DNA of 14,807 bases from Pseudomonadota bacterium (GTDB lineage: Bacteria; Pseudomonadota; Alphaproteobacteria; Caulobacterales; Aquidulcibacteraceae), in NCBI GenBank assembly GCA_023410295.1, contig JAEYPY010000273.1, positions 1-14,807 of the forward strand, in the 5' to 3' direction. The translations under genes and the position numbers were made by a program. The notes under the pieces were generated by a model, which did not search any database, was not told the origin of the DNA, and saw only the letters and a list, made by a program, of their open reading frames with translations. Positions 1-6,720 of the stretch are shown here, in pieces (position 1 is the first letter of the stretch; each line of letters begins with the position of its first letter).

Positions 1-65
1 GCCGGCGCCTCGCCGGCATGCGCTGGTTCCTGCAAGCTACGGCGCCAGCCGGCGAGGACGCCGGC
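1..65. repeat. Imperfect inverted repeat, possible dispersed palindromic element
   Basis: Bases 1-17 and 48-65 are near-perfect reverse complements: GCCGGCGCCTCGCCGGC against GCCGGCGTCCTCGCCGGC, with one extra base and otherwise identical. About 30 bases lie between the arms, so the whole could fold into one long hairpin. Each arm is also self-complementary; for example GCCGGCG (48-54) and CGCCGGC (59-65) flank a 4-base loop. It sits just beyond the ubiK-like stop codon and touches the window edge, so it may extend further left. No gene is supported here. It could be a transcription-ending structure or a copy of a REP/MITE-like family; only the inverted repeat itself is seen. Confidence 0.5.
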
Positions 66-77
66 GGTCCATAGCGC

Positions 78-332
78 CTACTCTTTCGCCTTCAGCGCTG
101 TTTCCAGCGCCTCGACCCGCGCACGTAGCGCATCGGCTTCGGCCCTCGCCTCGGCAGCGAGCGCCTTTACAGCCTCGAACTCGTCGCGGCCGACCAGGTC
201 CATTTCCGCGACGAAACGGTCCGCCTGGGCGCGCATGAAGCTCTTGGCTTCCTGGTTCGCGCCTTGCGCCATTCCCATGGCCCCGGTCATCAACCGCGCC
301 AGATCGTCGAACACAGAGCTTTGCGTTTGCAT
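78..332 (-). CDS. ubiK: UbiK-like accessory factor (BMFP/YqiC family)
   Basis: An 84-residue protein with the profile of the BMFP/YqiC family. In E. coli UbiK assists the late, lipid-phase steps of ubiquinone synthesis. Residues 1-40 look amphipathic (FDDLARLMTGAMGMA). Residues 45-84 are Ala/Glu/Leu-rich with the DEFEAVKALAAEARAEADAL pattern of a coiled coil, as expected for this trimer-forming family. The ATG at 332 was chosen because AGAGGAA lies about 8 bases upstream and because the family begins near this point; a longer reading to 443 would add 37 basic, low-complexity residues. It is divergent from lgt, a neighbour it commonly has in alphaproteobacteria. The family call is good; the role in ubiquinone synthesis is transferred from E. 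coli. Confidence 0.8.
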   Translation of the reverse strand: MQTQSSVFDDLARLMTGAMGMAQGANQEAKSFMRAQADRFVAEMDLVGRDEFEAVKALAAEARAEADALRARVEALETALKAKE

Positions 333-353
333 GTGGAACGTTCCTCTGGAGGT

Positions 354-382
354 GTTTAAGAACGCCCGGCGGCGGCGCGCAA
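354..382 (-). promoter_or_regulatory. Candidate promoter for the ubiK-like gene
   Basis: On the minus strand TTGCGC (382-377) and TTAAAC (359-354) are separated by exactly 17 bases and match the -35 and -10 patterns in part. Transcription would start near 347 and give a leader of about 15 bases that carries the ribosome binding site. This is a pattern match only. Confidence 0.35.
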
Positions 383-414
383 TGCGGCCGATCAGCTTTG
401 AGTGAGGGGCGCGG

Positions 415-1452
415 GTGATTTTCGAGGCGATGCAATTCCCCAATATCGATCCGGTGGCGCTGTCGATCGGCCCATTCGACCTGCGCTGGTACGCGCTCGC
501 CTACATTGTCGGGCTCGTGCTCGGCTGGCGCTGGATGGTGTGGCTGATCCGACGCGAGCGGCTGTGGGCGCCCGGCCAGCCCTCGCTCAGCGTGCCGCAG
601 GCCGATGATTTTCTCTTCTGGGCGACGCTCGGCGTCATCTTCGGCGGACGCTTCGGCTACGTGCTCTTTTACATGCTGCCAAGCGCGGCCGAGCGCGCCA
701 AGCTTTTCGACGATCCCTTGAGCATGATCCGCCTCTGGGAAGGCGGCATGAGTTTCCACGGCGGCCTCATCGGCGTCGCGCTCGCCGCCTGGTGGTTCAC
801 CCGCCAGAAGCACGTCAACGAAGAACAGTTCGCCGCGCTTGCGAAGAAGCATGCTGTCGCGGAGCCACCTGCCGACACCCGCGGCGAGTACGCGAAGGTG
901 AGCGGGCTTGGCTATGTGAAGAAAAAGGAGATCGCCGACGCGCGCGCCAAGGCGAAGACCGACACCGTCGATCTCTTGCGGCTAGGCGACCTGGCCGCGT
1001 GTGCTGCGCCGCTTGGTCTCTTCTTCGGGCGCATCGCCAACTTCATCAATGGCGAGCTTTGGGGCCGCGCCACCGACGGGCCGTTTGGCATCATCTTCTG
1101 CAATGAGCGCATCATCAACACGATGGGCGGCTGCCCCGCGGGTCTCGAGCCGCGGCATCCGAGCCAGCTCTACGAAGCGTTCCTGGAAGGAATCGTGCTC
1201 TTCGTCGCCATCAACATCGCCACGCTGCGTTTCGACAGCTTGCGCCGTCCTGGCCTTAACACCGGCATCTTCCTTGTGCTCTACGGCCTCTTCCGCGCGC
1301 TGCTGGAAACCGTGCGCGAGCCGGATCAGCACATGCCCGAGGCGCTGCAGGGCTATGTCACCATGGGCATGCTGCTCTCCATTCCCATGATCCTCGCCGG
1401 CGCCTGGCTGATCAATCGTGCCTTCAAACAACCCAAACTGGCGACAGCGTGA
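415..1452 (+). CDS. lgt: Prolipoprotein diacylglyceryl transferase (Lgt)
   Basis: Inner-membrane enzyme that moves a diacylglyceryl group from phosphatidylglycerol to the lipobox cysteine of prolipoproteins, the first step of lipoprotein maturation. The 345 residues contain several hydrophobic segments, the GGMSFHGGLIG motif (catalytic-type His115), the Lgt signature GRIANFINGELWGR at 205-218, RHPSQLYEAFLEG at 247-259, and FRALLETVREPD near 293-304 with the essential-type arginine. The GTG at 415 is preferred because GAGGGG lies 5 bases upstream; the in-frame ATG at 430 has a poor site. Odd feature: residues about 131-186 form a charged, Lys/Ala/Glu-rich insertion between the HGG segment and the signature, which makes the protein longer than the usual 260-300 residues. 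Its end overlaps the next gene by 4 bases. Confidence 0.97.
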   Translation: MIFEAMQFPNIDPVALSIGPFDLRWYALAYIVGLVLGWRWMVWLIRRERLWAPGQPSLSVPQADDFLFWATLGVIFGGRFGYVLFYMLPSAAERAKLFDDPLSMIRLWEGGMSFHGGLIGVALAAWWFTRQKHVNEEQFAALAKKHAVAEPPADTRGEYAKVSGLGYVKKKEIADARAKAKTDTVDLLRLGDLAACAAPLGLFFGRIANFINGELWGRATDGPFGIIFCNERIINTMGGCPAGLEPRHPSQLYEAFLEGIVLFVAINIATLRFDSLRRPGLNTGIFLVLYGLFRALLETVREPDQHMPEALQGYVTMGMLLSIPMILAGAWLINRAFKQPKLATA

Positions 1453-2492
1453 GTCTGAAACAGCGCATCGTCGAACATATTCGCGACAACGGGCCGATGA
1501 CGGTCGCGGAATATATGGGTGTTTGCCTCTATGATCCGCAGGACGGCTATTACGCCACGCGCCCCGCTATCGGCGGCGCCAGCGCTGATTTCCTGACCGC
1601 GCCCGAAGCCAGCCAGATGTTCGGCGAGCTGGTTGGGCTCTGGTGCGCGCACGAGTGGGATGCGCTCGGCAAGCCGGCGTTCAATCTGATTGAGCTTGGG
1701 CCCGGGCGCGGCGTGCTGATGCAGGACGCCTGGCGCGCGACGGAGCGCATCGAAGGCTTTCACGATGCGGCGAGCGTTACCTTCGTTGAAATGAGTGCGC
1801 CGCTGATCGCCGAACAAGGTCAGCGCGTGCCGCACGCCGAATGGGCGCCGCGTTTAGAGGAAGCGCCGCCCGGCCCTTCGCTCATCATCGCCAACGAGTT
1901 TCTGGATTGCCTGCCCGTCCGCCAATTTGTCCGCGGCGAGGATGGTTGGCACGAAAAACTTGTCGGCCTCGATGAAGCCGATCAGCTGGCGTTCGGTCTT
2001 TCCGCCGTGCTGACGGCGCCAGACAGCGACGATGAAGTGGGCGCCGTGCGCGAAGTCGCGCCGAGCTTGCCGGCCTTTATGTACGAACTCGAGCAACGCC
2101 TGCACGCCGCGCCCGGCCGCGCACTCTTCATCGATTACGGATACGTCGCCTCCGAGGGCGCCGACACGCTGCAAGCGCTGAAACAGCACCAGAAGGTCGA
2201 TCCGCTCGAAGCGCCGGGCGAGAGCGATCTCACGGCGCATGTGCATTTCGGCCGCGTCGCCATGCTGGCGCAGGACGCGGGCCTGCAAGTGCATGGACCA
2301 GCGCCGCAGGGCCATTTTCTGCGCACGCTCGGCATCGAATATCGCGCTGACACGCTGGCGAAAGCCAATCCCGAACACGCGCCGCGCCTGTTGCGCGAGC
2401 TGAAGCGCCTCACAGACGCCGATCAGATGGGCGTGCTGTTCAAGGCGATTTGCATTTCGAGCCCGGGCCTTCCGCCCCCCGCGGGTTTCTAA
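1449..2492 (+). CDS. SAM-dependent methyltransferase, MidA/NDUFAF7 (DUF185) type
   Basis: A 347-residue class I methyltransferase of the DUF185 family. Its mitochondrial relative NDUFAF7 dimethylates an arginine of a complex I subunit; the bacterial target is not established. Visible features are the opening IVEHIRDNGPMTVAEYM, the YDPQDGYYATR segment typical of the family (28-38), the SAM-binding motif ELGPGRG (82-88), and LIIANEFLDCLPVRQF further on, which corresponds to the family's NE-D-P-R motif. The GTG start at 1449 lies inside GTGA, whose TGA ends lgt, so translation is probably coupled. The gene ends in TAATG, shared with the next start. The order lgt, this methyltransferase, pgeF recurs in alphaproteobacteria. 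Confidence 0.9.
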   Translation: MSLKQRIVEHIRDNGPMTVAEYMGVCLYDPQDGYYATRPAIGGASADFLTAPEASQMFGELVGLWCAHEWDALGKPAFNLIELGPGRGVLMQDAWRATERIEGFHDAASVTFVEMSAPLIAEQGQRVPHAEWAPRLEEAPPGPSLIIANEFLDCLPVRQFVRGEDGWHEKLVGLDEADQLAFGLSAVLTAPDSDDEVGAVREVAPSLPAFMYELEQRLHAAPGRALFIDYGYVASEGADTLQALKQHQKVDPLEAPGESDLTAHVHFGRVAMLAQDAGLQVHGPAPQGHFLRTLGIEYRADTLAKANPEHAPRLLRELKRLTDADQMGVLFKAICISSPGLPPPAGF

Positions 2493-3244
2493 TGGCGCCG
2501 CCGTCTTGGACCGCTGAAATTCTTGCCGGCGTAAAGCACGGCTTCTTCGGCCGCGAAGGCGGCGTTTCCACCGGCATCTATGCGAGCCTCAATGCGGGGA
2601 CTGGCTCGAACGATGATCCCGCCGCTGTTGCGGAAAATCGCCGCCGCATTGCCGAAGCCATGGGTGTCGCCGCAACGCATCTCATGGGCGTGCATCAGGT
2701 GCATTCGCCGAGCGCGGTGTTCGTGACCGAGCCGTGGCGCGGCGAACGCCCGCAGGCGGATGCCTTGGTGACCACAACGCAGGGCCTTGCCATTAGCGTA
2801 CTCACCGCCGACTGCGCGCCCGTGCTGCTGGCGGATCGCAGCGCCGGAATCATCGCCGCGGCGCATGCCGGCTGGAAAGGCGCGCTCTCTGGCGTGCTCG
2901 AAAGCGCGATTGCGCTGATGCGCGAGCATGGCGCGCGCGATATCGCCGCCGCCATTGGTCCGTGCATCCATCAATCCAGCTACGAAGTCGGCCCCGAGTT
3001 CGAAGCGCGCTTCATCGCGGAAAATGCGAGCTACGCACGCTTCTTCGCCGCCGGCGACGGCGACCGACACCGCTTCGATCTTCCCGCCTTTTGCGCCGCT
3101 CGCCTTCGCGCCGCTGACGTGGAGCGCATCGAAACCGCGCCGCTCGATACCTATGTCGAAGAAAAGCGCCTCTTCAGCCACCGCCGCAGCGTGCACCGCA
3201 AAGAGGATGGCTACGGGCGCAATTGCGCGGTGATTGTGCTCTAG
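2492..3244 (+). CDS. pgeF: Peptidoglycan editing factor PgeF (multicopper polyphenol oxidase/laccase family, YfiH)
   Basis: A 250-residue member of the YfiH family. In E. coli PgeF it removes wrongly incorporated L-Ser from peptidoglycan precursors (UDP-MurNAc-L-Ser); older annotation calls the family laccase. The metal-site residues are present: HQVHS with His71, TADCAP with Cys108, and HAGWKG with His125. FFGREGGVSTGIYASLN near 18-34 and IGPCIHQSSYEVG near 155-167 are also family motifs. The ATG at 2492 is chosen because it overlaps the preceding stop (TAATG) and gives the usual family length; an in-frame ATG at 2450 would add 14 residues inside the upstream gene. It is third in the lgt transcription unit and followed by another gene acting on D-Ala peptides. 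Confidence 0.93.
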   Translation: MAPPSWTAEILAGVKHGFFGREGGVSTGIYASLNAGTGSNDDPAAVAENRRRIAEAMGVAATHLMGVHQVHSPSAVFVTEPWRGERPQADALVTTTQGLAISVLTADCAPVLLADRSAGIIAAAHAGWKGALSGVLESAIALMREHGARDIAAAIGPCIHQSSYEVGPEFEARFIAENASYARFFAAGDGDRHRFDLPAFCAARLRAADVERIETAPLDTYVEEKRLFSHRRSVHRKEDGYGRNCAVIVL

Positions 3245-3258
3245 GCGGAGAACAGCAG

Positions 3259-4026
3259 TTGAACCCGTTCGGCCCATTGCAGAGCCTGCGCGATAAGGCC
3301 ATTCCCGAACCCGCGCCGAAACGCGGCTATCGCGATATTTTGATCGATCGCGCGGGCGCAGGTCATGCCGAGCCGCTGGTCAAAGCCAGCGCCTTCGGCA
3401 TCGCTGGCCGCAATCATTACGCCGAGACACGCAACGCGCCGTACTACCACGCCATTCCTGGCTCGATCGACGCGCTGGTGCTCCGCGAAGGCGTTGCGCG
3501 TCGGCTGCAGCAGGTGAACGCCAAACTCGCAACAGCTGAACTCGAACTTTTTCTGTTCGACGCGTGGCGCCCGCAAGACGTGCAGCGCTATTTCCATGAC
3601 GAATGGCTGCCGCGCGAACTGATGCGCCGCGATCCGACGCTCGACGCCGAAGCGCTTCAGCGCGAGGTCGAAACCTATTGGGCCGCGCCCAGCATCGGCG
3701 ACGACGGCCCCTCGCCCCATTCCACCGGCGGCGCCGTCGATCTCACGCTGCGCTGGCGCGGCGGCGAGACGCTCTTCATGGGCTCGCTGTTCGACGATCC
3801 TTCGCCGATTTCCCACACGGCCCATTTCGAGACAGCCGCTCGGCGGCTTTCCTTCAGCGACGAGGAGGCGCGCGCCAATCGGCGGCTGCTTTACTGGCTG
3901 ATGCGCGAGGCGGGTTTTGCCTCCAATCCCAGCGAGTGGTGGCACTTTTCCTACGGCGACCAGATGTGGGCGCAGACCACCGGCGCGCCCGCAGCGCTCT
4001 ATTCCGGGACCGAATACACGCCCTAG
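3259..4026 (+). CDS. D-alanyl-D-alanine dipeptidase, peptidase family M15D (VanX/DdpX-like)
   Basis: A zinc dipeptidase expected to split D-Ala-D-Ala. VanX does this in glycopeptide resistance and E. coli DdpX in recovering D-Ala from the wall. Motifs in the 255-residue product are FDAWRPQD with the catalytic-type arginine at about 104, SPHSTGGAVDLTL with zinc ligands His154 and Asp161, and EWWHFSYGD with catalytic Glu226 and zinc ligand His229. No signal peptide is evident, so action in the cytoplasm is likely. The TTG at 3259 is preferred because GGAGAA lies about 6 bases upstream; the longer reading from a TTG at 3223 has no such site and overlaps pgeF. No vanHA-like genes are nearby, so wall recycling fits better than resistance. 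It sits 14 bases after pgeF. Confidence 0.9.
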   Translation: MNPFGPLQSLRDKAIPEPAPKRGYRDILIDRAGAGHAEPLVKASAFGIAGRNHYAETRNAPYYHAIPGSIDALVLREGVARRLQQVNAKLATAELELFLFDAWRPQDVQRYFHDEWLPRELMRRDPTLDAEALQREVETYWAAPSIGDDGPSPHSTGGAVDLTLRWRGGETLFMGSLFDDPSPISHTAHFETAARRLSFSDEEARANRRLLYWLMREAGFASNPSEWWHFSYGDQMWAQTTGAPAALYSGTEYTP

Positions 4027-4111
4027 GCGCCTGTGGCTGATGCGCCACGGCGACGCCCTGCGTCACAAAACTGCAGCAAGGCGGTTCCGCCAGCCCCGAC
4101 TCGCGCGCTAG
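4025..4111 (+). pseudogene. Probable 5' remnant of a SixA-type histidine phosphatase gene
   Basis: Reading from 4025 gives RRLWLMRHGDALRHK and then AARRFRQPRLAR before a TAG at 4109. The LMRHGDA segment matches the N-terminal RHG signature of phosphohistidine phosphatases of the SixA/phosphoglycerate mutase superfamily, which typically begin M-R-R-L-x-L-M-R-H. The FRQPRLAR stretch loosely resembles the family's later F-x-R-P-L-x-x-R-G segment. No start codon lies at the expected position, the frame closes after about 28 codons, and prs begins shortly after, so an intact enzyme is impossible. It begins right at the dipeptidase stop. A chance match cannot be excluded. Confidence 0.45.
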
Positions 4112-4140
4112 GAGGGGCGGGTCCGGAACGGGGCTCTCCC

Positions 4141-5076
4141 ATGAAACTGCTCGCCGCCAATTCCAACGTCGCGCTCGCCCAGTCGATCGCCGACCATCTC
4201 GACACGCCCTTGGCGCAAGCCGAGTTCAAGCGTTTCAAGGACAACGAAGTCTTTGTCGAGATCCAGGAGAACGTCCGCGGCGAGGACGTCTTCATCATCC
4301 AATCGACGTCGTATCCGGCGAACGACCATTTGATGGAGTTGCTCATCGGCATCGACGCGCTGCGCCGCGCCAGCGCGCGCCGCATCACCGCTGTGATCCC
4401 TTATTACGGCTATGGCCGCCAGGACCGCAAAGTCGGCGGCCGCACACCGATCTCGGCCAAGCTCGTCGCCAACCTGATCGTCACCGCCGGCGCCAATCGC
4501 GTGCTGACGCTCGAACTGCACGCCGGCCAGATCCAAGGCTTCTTCGACATCCCGACGGATAACCTCTTTTCCACGCCCGTGCTCGAACGCGACATCCGCG
4601 AGACCTGCAAGGACACCACCAAGCTGATGATCGTGTCGCCCGACGTCGGCGGCGTCGTGCGTGCGCGCGCGTTGGCGAACCGCCTGGGCGCCGATCTCGC
4701 CATCGTCGACAAGCGCCGCGAGAAGGCGGGCGTCAGCGAAGTCATGCACATCATCGGCGATGTCGCCGGACGCGAATGCATCCTGGTGGACGACATCGTC
4801 GATAGCGGCGGCACGCTCTGCAACGCGGCGGATGCACTGTTGAAAGAAGGCGCGAAATCAGTTTCCGCCTACATCACGCACGGCGTGCTCTCGAACGGCG
4901 CCTCCAAGCGGATCGATGACTCGAAGCTCAAGGAATTGGTGGTCACCAATTCGATCGATCCCAACGGGCGCAAGATCAAGTGCGAGAAGGCCCGCGTCAT
5001 TACTGTCGCCCCGCTCATGGGCGACGCGATCTGGCGCATCGCGAACGAACAGAGCGTTTCGAGCTTGTTCGAGTAA
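4141..5076 (+). CDS. prs: Ribose-phosphate pyrophosphokinase (PRPP synthase, class I)
   Basis: Makes 5-phosphoribosyl 1-diphosphate from ribose 5-phosphate and ATP, the precursor for purines, pyrimidines, histidine, tryptophan and NAD. The 311 residues match the usual bacterial length of about 315. Visible are KRFKDNEVFVEIQENVRG near 30-47, the ATP-site PYYGYGRQDRK near 87-97, SPDVGGVVRA at 166-175, the flexible-loop DKRR at 190-193, and the PRPP loop ILVDDIVDSGGT at 214-225. The ATG at 4141 matches the family start; the same frame is open upstream (an ATG or equivalent at 4033) but that 36-residue extension is Pro/Arg/Ala-rich junk. A modest ribosome binding site (GGGG, 8 bases upstream) precedes it. 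The next plus-strand gene is 2 kb away. Confidence 0.97.
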   Translation: MKLLAANSNVALAQSIADHLDTPLAQAEFKRFKDNEVFVEIQENVRGEDVFIIQSTSYPANDHLMELLIGIDALRRASARRITAVIPYYGYGRQDRKVGGRTPISAKLVANLIVTAGANRVLTLELHAGQIQGFFDIPTDNLFSTPVLERDIRETCKDTTKLMIVSPDVGGVVRARALANRLGADLAIVDKRREKAGVSEVMHIIGDVAGRECILVDDIVDSGGTLCNAADALLKEGAKSVSAYITHGVLSNGASKRIDDSKLKELVVTNSIDPNGRKIKCEKARVITVAPLMGDAIWRIANEQSVSSLFE

Positions 5077-5108
5077 GTTTCCGCCTTCAGAAAAGCAGAC
5101 CTTCAAAC

Positions 5109-5219
5109 CTCGTCATTCCGGGGCAATGCGAAGCATTGAGCCCGGAACCCAGGAGCCTCGCGCACGTCGTTTGCCCCTAGCTTCCGGGTTCTCGCTAACG
5201 CGAGCCCCGGAATGACGAG
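5109..5219. repeat. Cloverleaf-like palindromic intergenic repeat
   Basis: The outer arms CTCGTCATTCCGGGGC (5109-5124) and GCCCCGGAATGACGAG (5204-5219) pair perfectly over 16 bases. Inside the left arm AATGC-GAA-GCATT (5125-5137) makes a small hairpin. Inside the right arm CTCGC-TAAC-GCGAG (5191-5204) makes another, sharing one base with the outer arm. Between them CCCGGAA (5141-5147) pairs with TTCCGGG (5182-5188), closing a central stem with a loop of about 34 bases. From general knowledge, repeats beginning CGTCATTCC and ending GGAATGACG are scattered through alphaproteobacterial intergenic regions. It lies between the convergent prs and DUF1801 genes and could also stop or shield transcripts. 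No protein is encoded. Confidence 0.8.
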
Positions 5220-5220
5220 A

Positions 5221-5238
5221 TAAAGCGGCGCCGCTTTA
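5221..5238. terminator. 18-base perfect palindrome, candidate bidirectional terminator
   Basis: TAAAGCGGC followed by GCCGCTTTA is a perfect palindrome right after the repeat and between convergent genes. It contains the TAA stop of the minus-strand DUF1801 gene (5236-5238). The T-run is only three bases on either strand, so termination would be weak on its own. The neighbouring long repeat may contribute. Confidence 0.4.
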
Positions 5239-5601
5239 AGCCCGGTTCTTCGCTTTCGGCGCATTGAGCGCTGCCGCCTCGCGCACCAGCGCTTCGAACG
5301 CGCGCGCGTTGAGCTTGTCGCCCTCGGCGATATCGACCGCGCGGCGCGTTCCGGCGTCGAGGCTGGCGTTGAAGAGGCCAGCGGGATCTTCAAGTGCGGC
5401 GCCCTTGGCGAAGGTGAGCTTGACCTTGTCCTTATAGGTCTCGCCGGTGCAGATGATGCCGCCCTTCTCCCACACTGGCACGCCGGCGGGATTTGTGGCC
5501 TTGGCCCATTTGCGCGTTTCGACGATCTCCGGATCGGCCGCCGCCATCAACGCGCGCACTGCGTCCAGCGTCTCCGCACGCCAATCGTTCGCTTTCGCCA
5601 T
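5236..5601 (-). CDS. DUF1801 domain protein (YdhG-like), short form
   Basis: A 121-residue soluble protein that looks like DUF1801, a fold often annotated 'iron chaperone' by analogy with Bacillus FraB/YdhG; no function is shown for this one. It opens MAKANDWRAETLDAVRALMAAADPEIVETRKW. The family-like core is PVWEKGGIICTGETYKDKVKLTFAKGAALEDP near 42-73, where the K-x-K-x-T-F-x-K-G-A segment matches the neighbouring gene's VKVTFFKGASL. The ATG at 5601 has GAGG about 6 bases upstream, and only 8 bases separate it from the preceding stop. It is the last gene of the arsR operon, and its stop lies in the terminator-like palindrome. Confidence 0.75.
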   Translation of the reverse strand: MAKANDWRAETLDAVRALMAAADPEIVETRKWAKATNPAGVPVWEKGGIICTGETYKDKVKLTFAKGAALEDPAGLFNASLDAGTRRAVDIAEGDKLNARAFEALVREAAALNAPKAKNRA

Positions 5602-5609
5602 GGTCCACC

Positions 5610-6080
5610 TCACATCTTTTCGCCAGGCAGTTTCGCCGCCTGCTTCACCCAAGCGCTGAATTGCTTTTCGTCGAGTTCGCCTTCGTGGATGTCGTAATAG
5701 CGCACGTCCGGATATTTGGATTTGCCCTCCGGCGGCGGCTTCAGCGACGCGCCCTTGAAGAACGTCACCTTCACATAGCGCGCGAAGACGTGGAACGAGA
5801 GAAACCAGCGATCTTCTTCGAGGCCATAGAACGGCGAATTCCACTTCACCGCTTTCTTGACGCCAGGTACCGCGCGCGTGATCAGCGCATCGAGCCGCTG
5901 GCCAACATCGCGCTTCCAATCCGGCATCGCCGCGATGTAGGCCCCAACCACCTCGTCGCCATAGCCCTTGGCGATCTGCGGATTGCCACCTGACAAGAGC
6001 CTCGGCTTGTCCTGCTTCGCCGCCGTCTTGCGCGGCGTCTTCTTCGGGCCCTTCGCCGATTTTTTCTTCGCTGCCGCCAT
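5610..6080 (-). CDS. DUF1801 domain protein with lysine-rich N-terminal tail
   Basis: A 156-residue protein. Residues 1-28 are strongly basic and low in complexity (AAAKKKSAKGPKKTPRK), a tail of the kind that binds nucleic acid or another acidic partner. The DUF1801-like domain follows: YGDEVVGAYIAAMPDWKRDV, PGVKKAVKWNSPFYGL near 72-87, and VKVTFFKGASL. The ATG at 6080 was chosen because only two bases separate it from the stop of the 69-residue membrane protein gene and because GGAG lies about 8 bases upstream. It is paralogous in domain type to the next gene, so two divergent DUF1801 copies sit in one operon. The biochemical role is unknown. Confidence 0.75.
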   Translation of the reverse strand: MAAAKKKSAKGPKKTPRKTAAKQDKPRLLSGGNPQIAKGYGDEVVGAYIAAMPDWKRDVGQRLDALITRAVPGVKKAVKWNSPFYGLEEDRWFLSFHVFARYVKVTFFKGASLKPPPEGKSKYPDVRYYDIHEGELDEKQFSAWVKQAAKLPGEKM

Positions 6081-6082
6081 TG

Positions 6083-6292
6083 TTACGCTCCGCTGCGCCG
6101 CCGTGTGTAGGGCAGCACGAAAAGGTAGAGCCCGCTGAACAAAAGCAAGAACAGCGGCACGAGCGCGAGCAGATACACCCAATAGGCCAGCTCTTCGCCG
6201 TTCGCCGTCGCGATCACGAATGTGTTGATGATGACGCCCAGCGTGAAAGCGACCGAAACCCAGCGATGGAACTGCCTGATAAACTTGCTCAT
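6083..6292 (-). CDS. Small membrane protein, 69 residues, unrecognised
   Basis: Two hydrophobic segments are visible, about residues 12-30 (VSVAFTLGVIINTFVIATA) and 39-60 (VYLLALVPLFLLLFSGLYLF). They are joined by the short polar NGEELAYW turn. The basic N-terminus (KFIRQFHRW) and the RRR near the C-terminus suggest both ends face the cytoplasm by the positive-inside rule. The ATG at 6292 is preferred over the GTG at 6298 because AGGAGG is 7 bases upstream of the former and almost touching the latter. It begins 2 bases after the SRPBCC stop and ends 2 bases before the next start, so it is firmly inside the operon. I do not recognise a family. Confidence 0.75.
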   Translation of the reverse strand: MSKFIRQFHRWVSVAFTLGVIINTFVIATANGEELAYWVYLLALVPLFLLLFSGLYLFVLPYTRRRSGA

Positions 6293-6294
6293 CG

Positions 6295-6720
6295 TCACCC
6301 CTCCTCTCGGGCCAACACGCCGTCCAGCTTGTCGAAGAATTGCTTCCAGCCTGCATGCGCGCCGCCGAAGGCTTGCTTCTGCTCGGGCACGCGGAAACCC
6401 TCCTGCTCCATGCGCAGATGCGTGCCGCGCGCCGTTGGCGTCAGGGTGAAGGTGACGACGCTTTCCAGATTGAACGCCGGATCGTCGTTGGCGTAATTCC
6501 AGGTGTAGGCGAGCGTGCGCTCAGGTTCGACCTCCAGCACCTCGCAATCCAGCACCCCACCCCACTCGCCGCGCAGATTGAACTTGTGCCCGACGCGCGG
6601 GGCGAAATCGTTTTGCATCAGCCATTCGGCGATAAGGTGCGGCTGCGTCAGCGCGCGCCATAGCTTCTCCGGCGCATGCGCAAACTCACGCTCGATCACG
6701 ACGGCGCGCTTCTCGCTCAT
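6295..6720 (-). CDS. SRPBCC/AHSA1-domain protein (START-like ligand-binding fold)
   Basis: A 141-residue protein of the AHSA1 ('activator of Hsp90 ATPase homologue') branch of the SRPBCC superfamily, a helix-grip fold with a hydrophobic cavity. Recognisable are VIEREFAHAPEKLWRALTQPHLIAEWLM at the start, the GHKFNLRGEWGGVLDCEVLEVEPERTLAYTW core, a VTFTLTPTARGTHLRMEQEGF strand pair, and a final helix GAHAGWKQFFDKLDGVLA. The start overlaps the arsR stop in ATGA (4 bases), so translation is coupled. ArsR plus AHSA1 pairs are common, and in most the ligand is unknown. Nothing here reveals the ligand. Confidence 0.88.
   Translation of the reverse strand: MSEKRAVVIEREFAHAPEKLWRALTQPHLIAEWLMQNDFAPRVGHKFNLRGEWGGVLDCEVLEVEPERTLAYTWNYANDDPAFNLESVVTFTLTPTARGTHLRMEQEGFRVPEQKQAFGGAHAGWKQFFDKLDGVLAREEG

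Noticed and set aside
335..344. GGAACGTTCC palindrome before the ubiK-like start
   Set aside because: It coincides with the ribosome binding region, a ten-base palindrome is common by chance, and the GGAAC half does not have the partner element expected of a stress sigma factor promoter.
37..852. Long minus-strand open frame opposite lgt (271 residues)
   Set aside because: Its Arg/Pro/His/Glu-rich composition is that of an antisense shadow in GC-rich DNA, it has no domain signs, and it lies over lgt and the ubiK-like gene, which are firmly identified.
3223..3258. Longer start for the D-Ala-D-Ala dipeptidase at a TTG inside pgeF
   Set aside because: No ribosome binding site precedes it, whereas the TTG at 3259 has GGAGAA at good spacing.
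4033..4140. N-terminal extension of prs by 36 residues
   Set aside because: The extension is Pro/Arg/Ala/Gly-rich and absent from the family, whose proteins begin at the MKLLAANSN segment.
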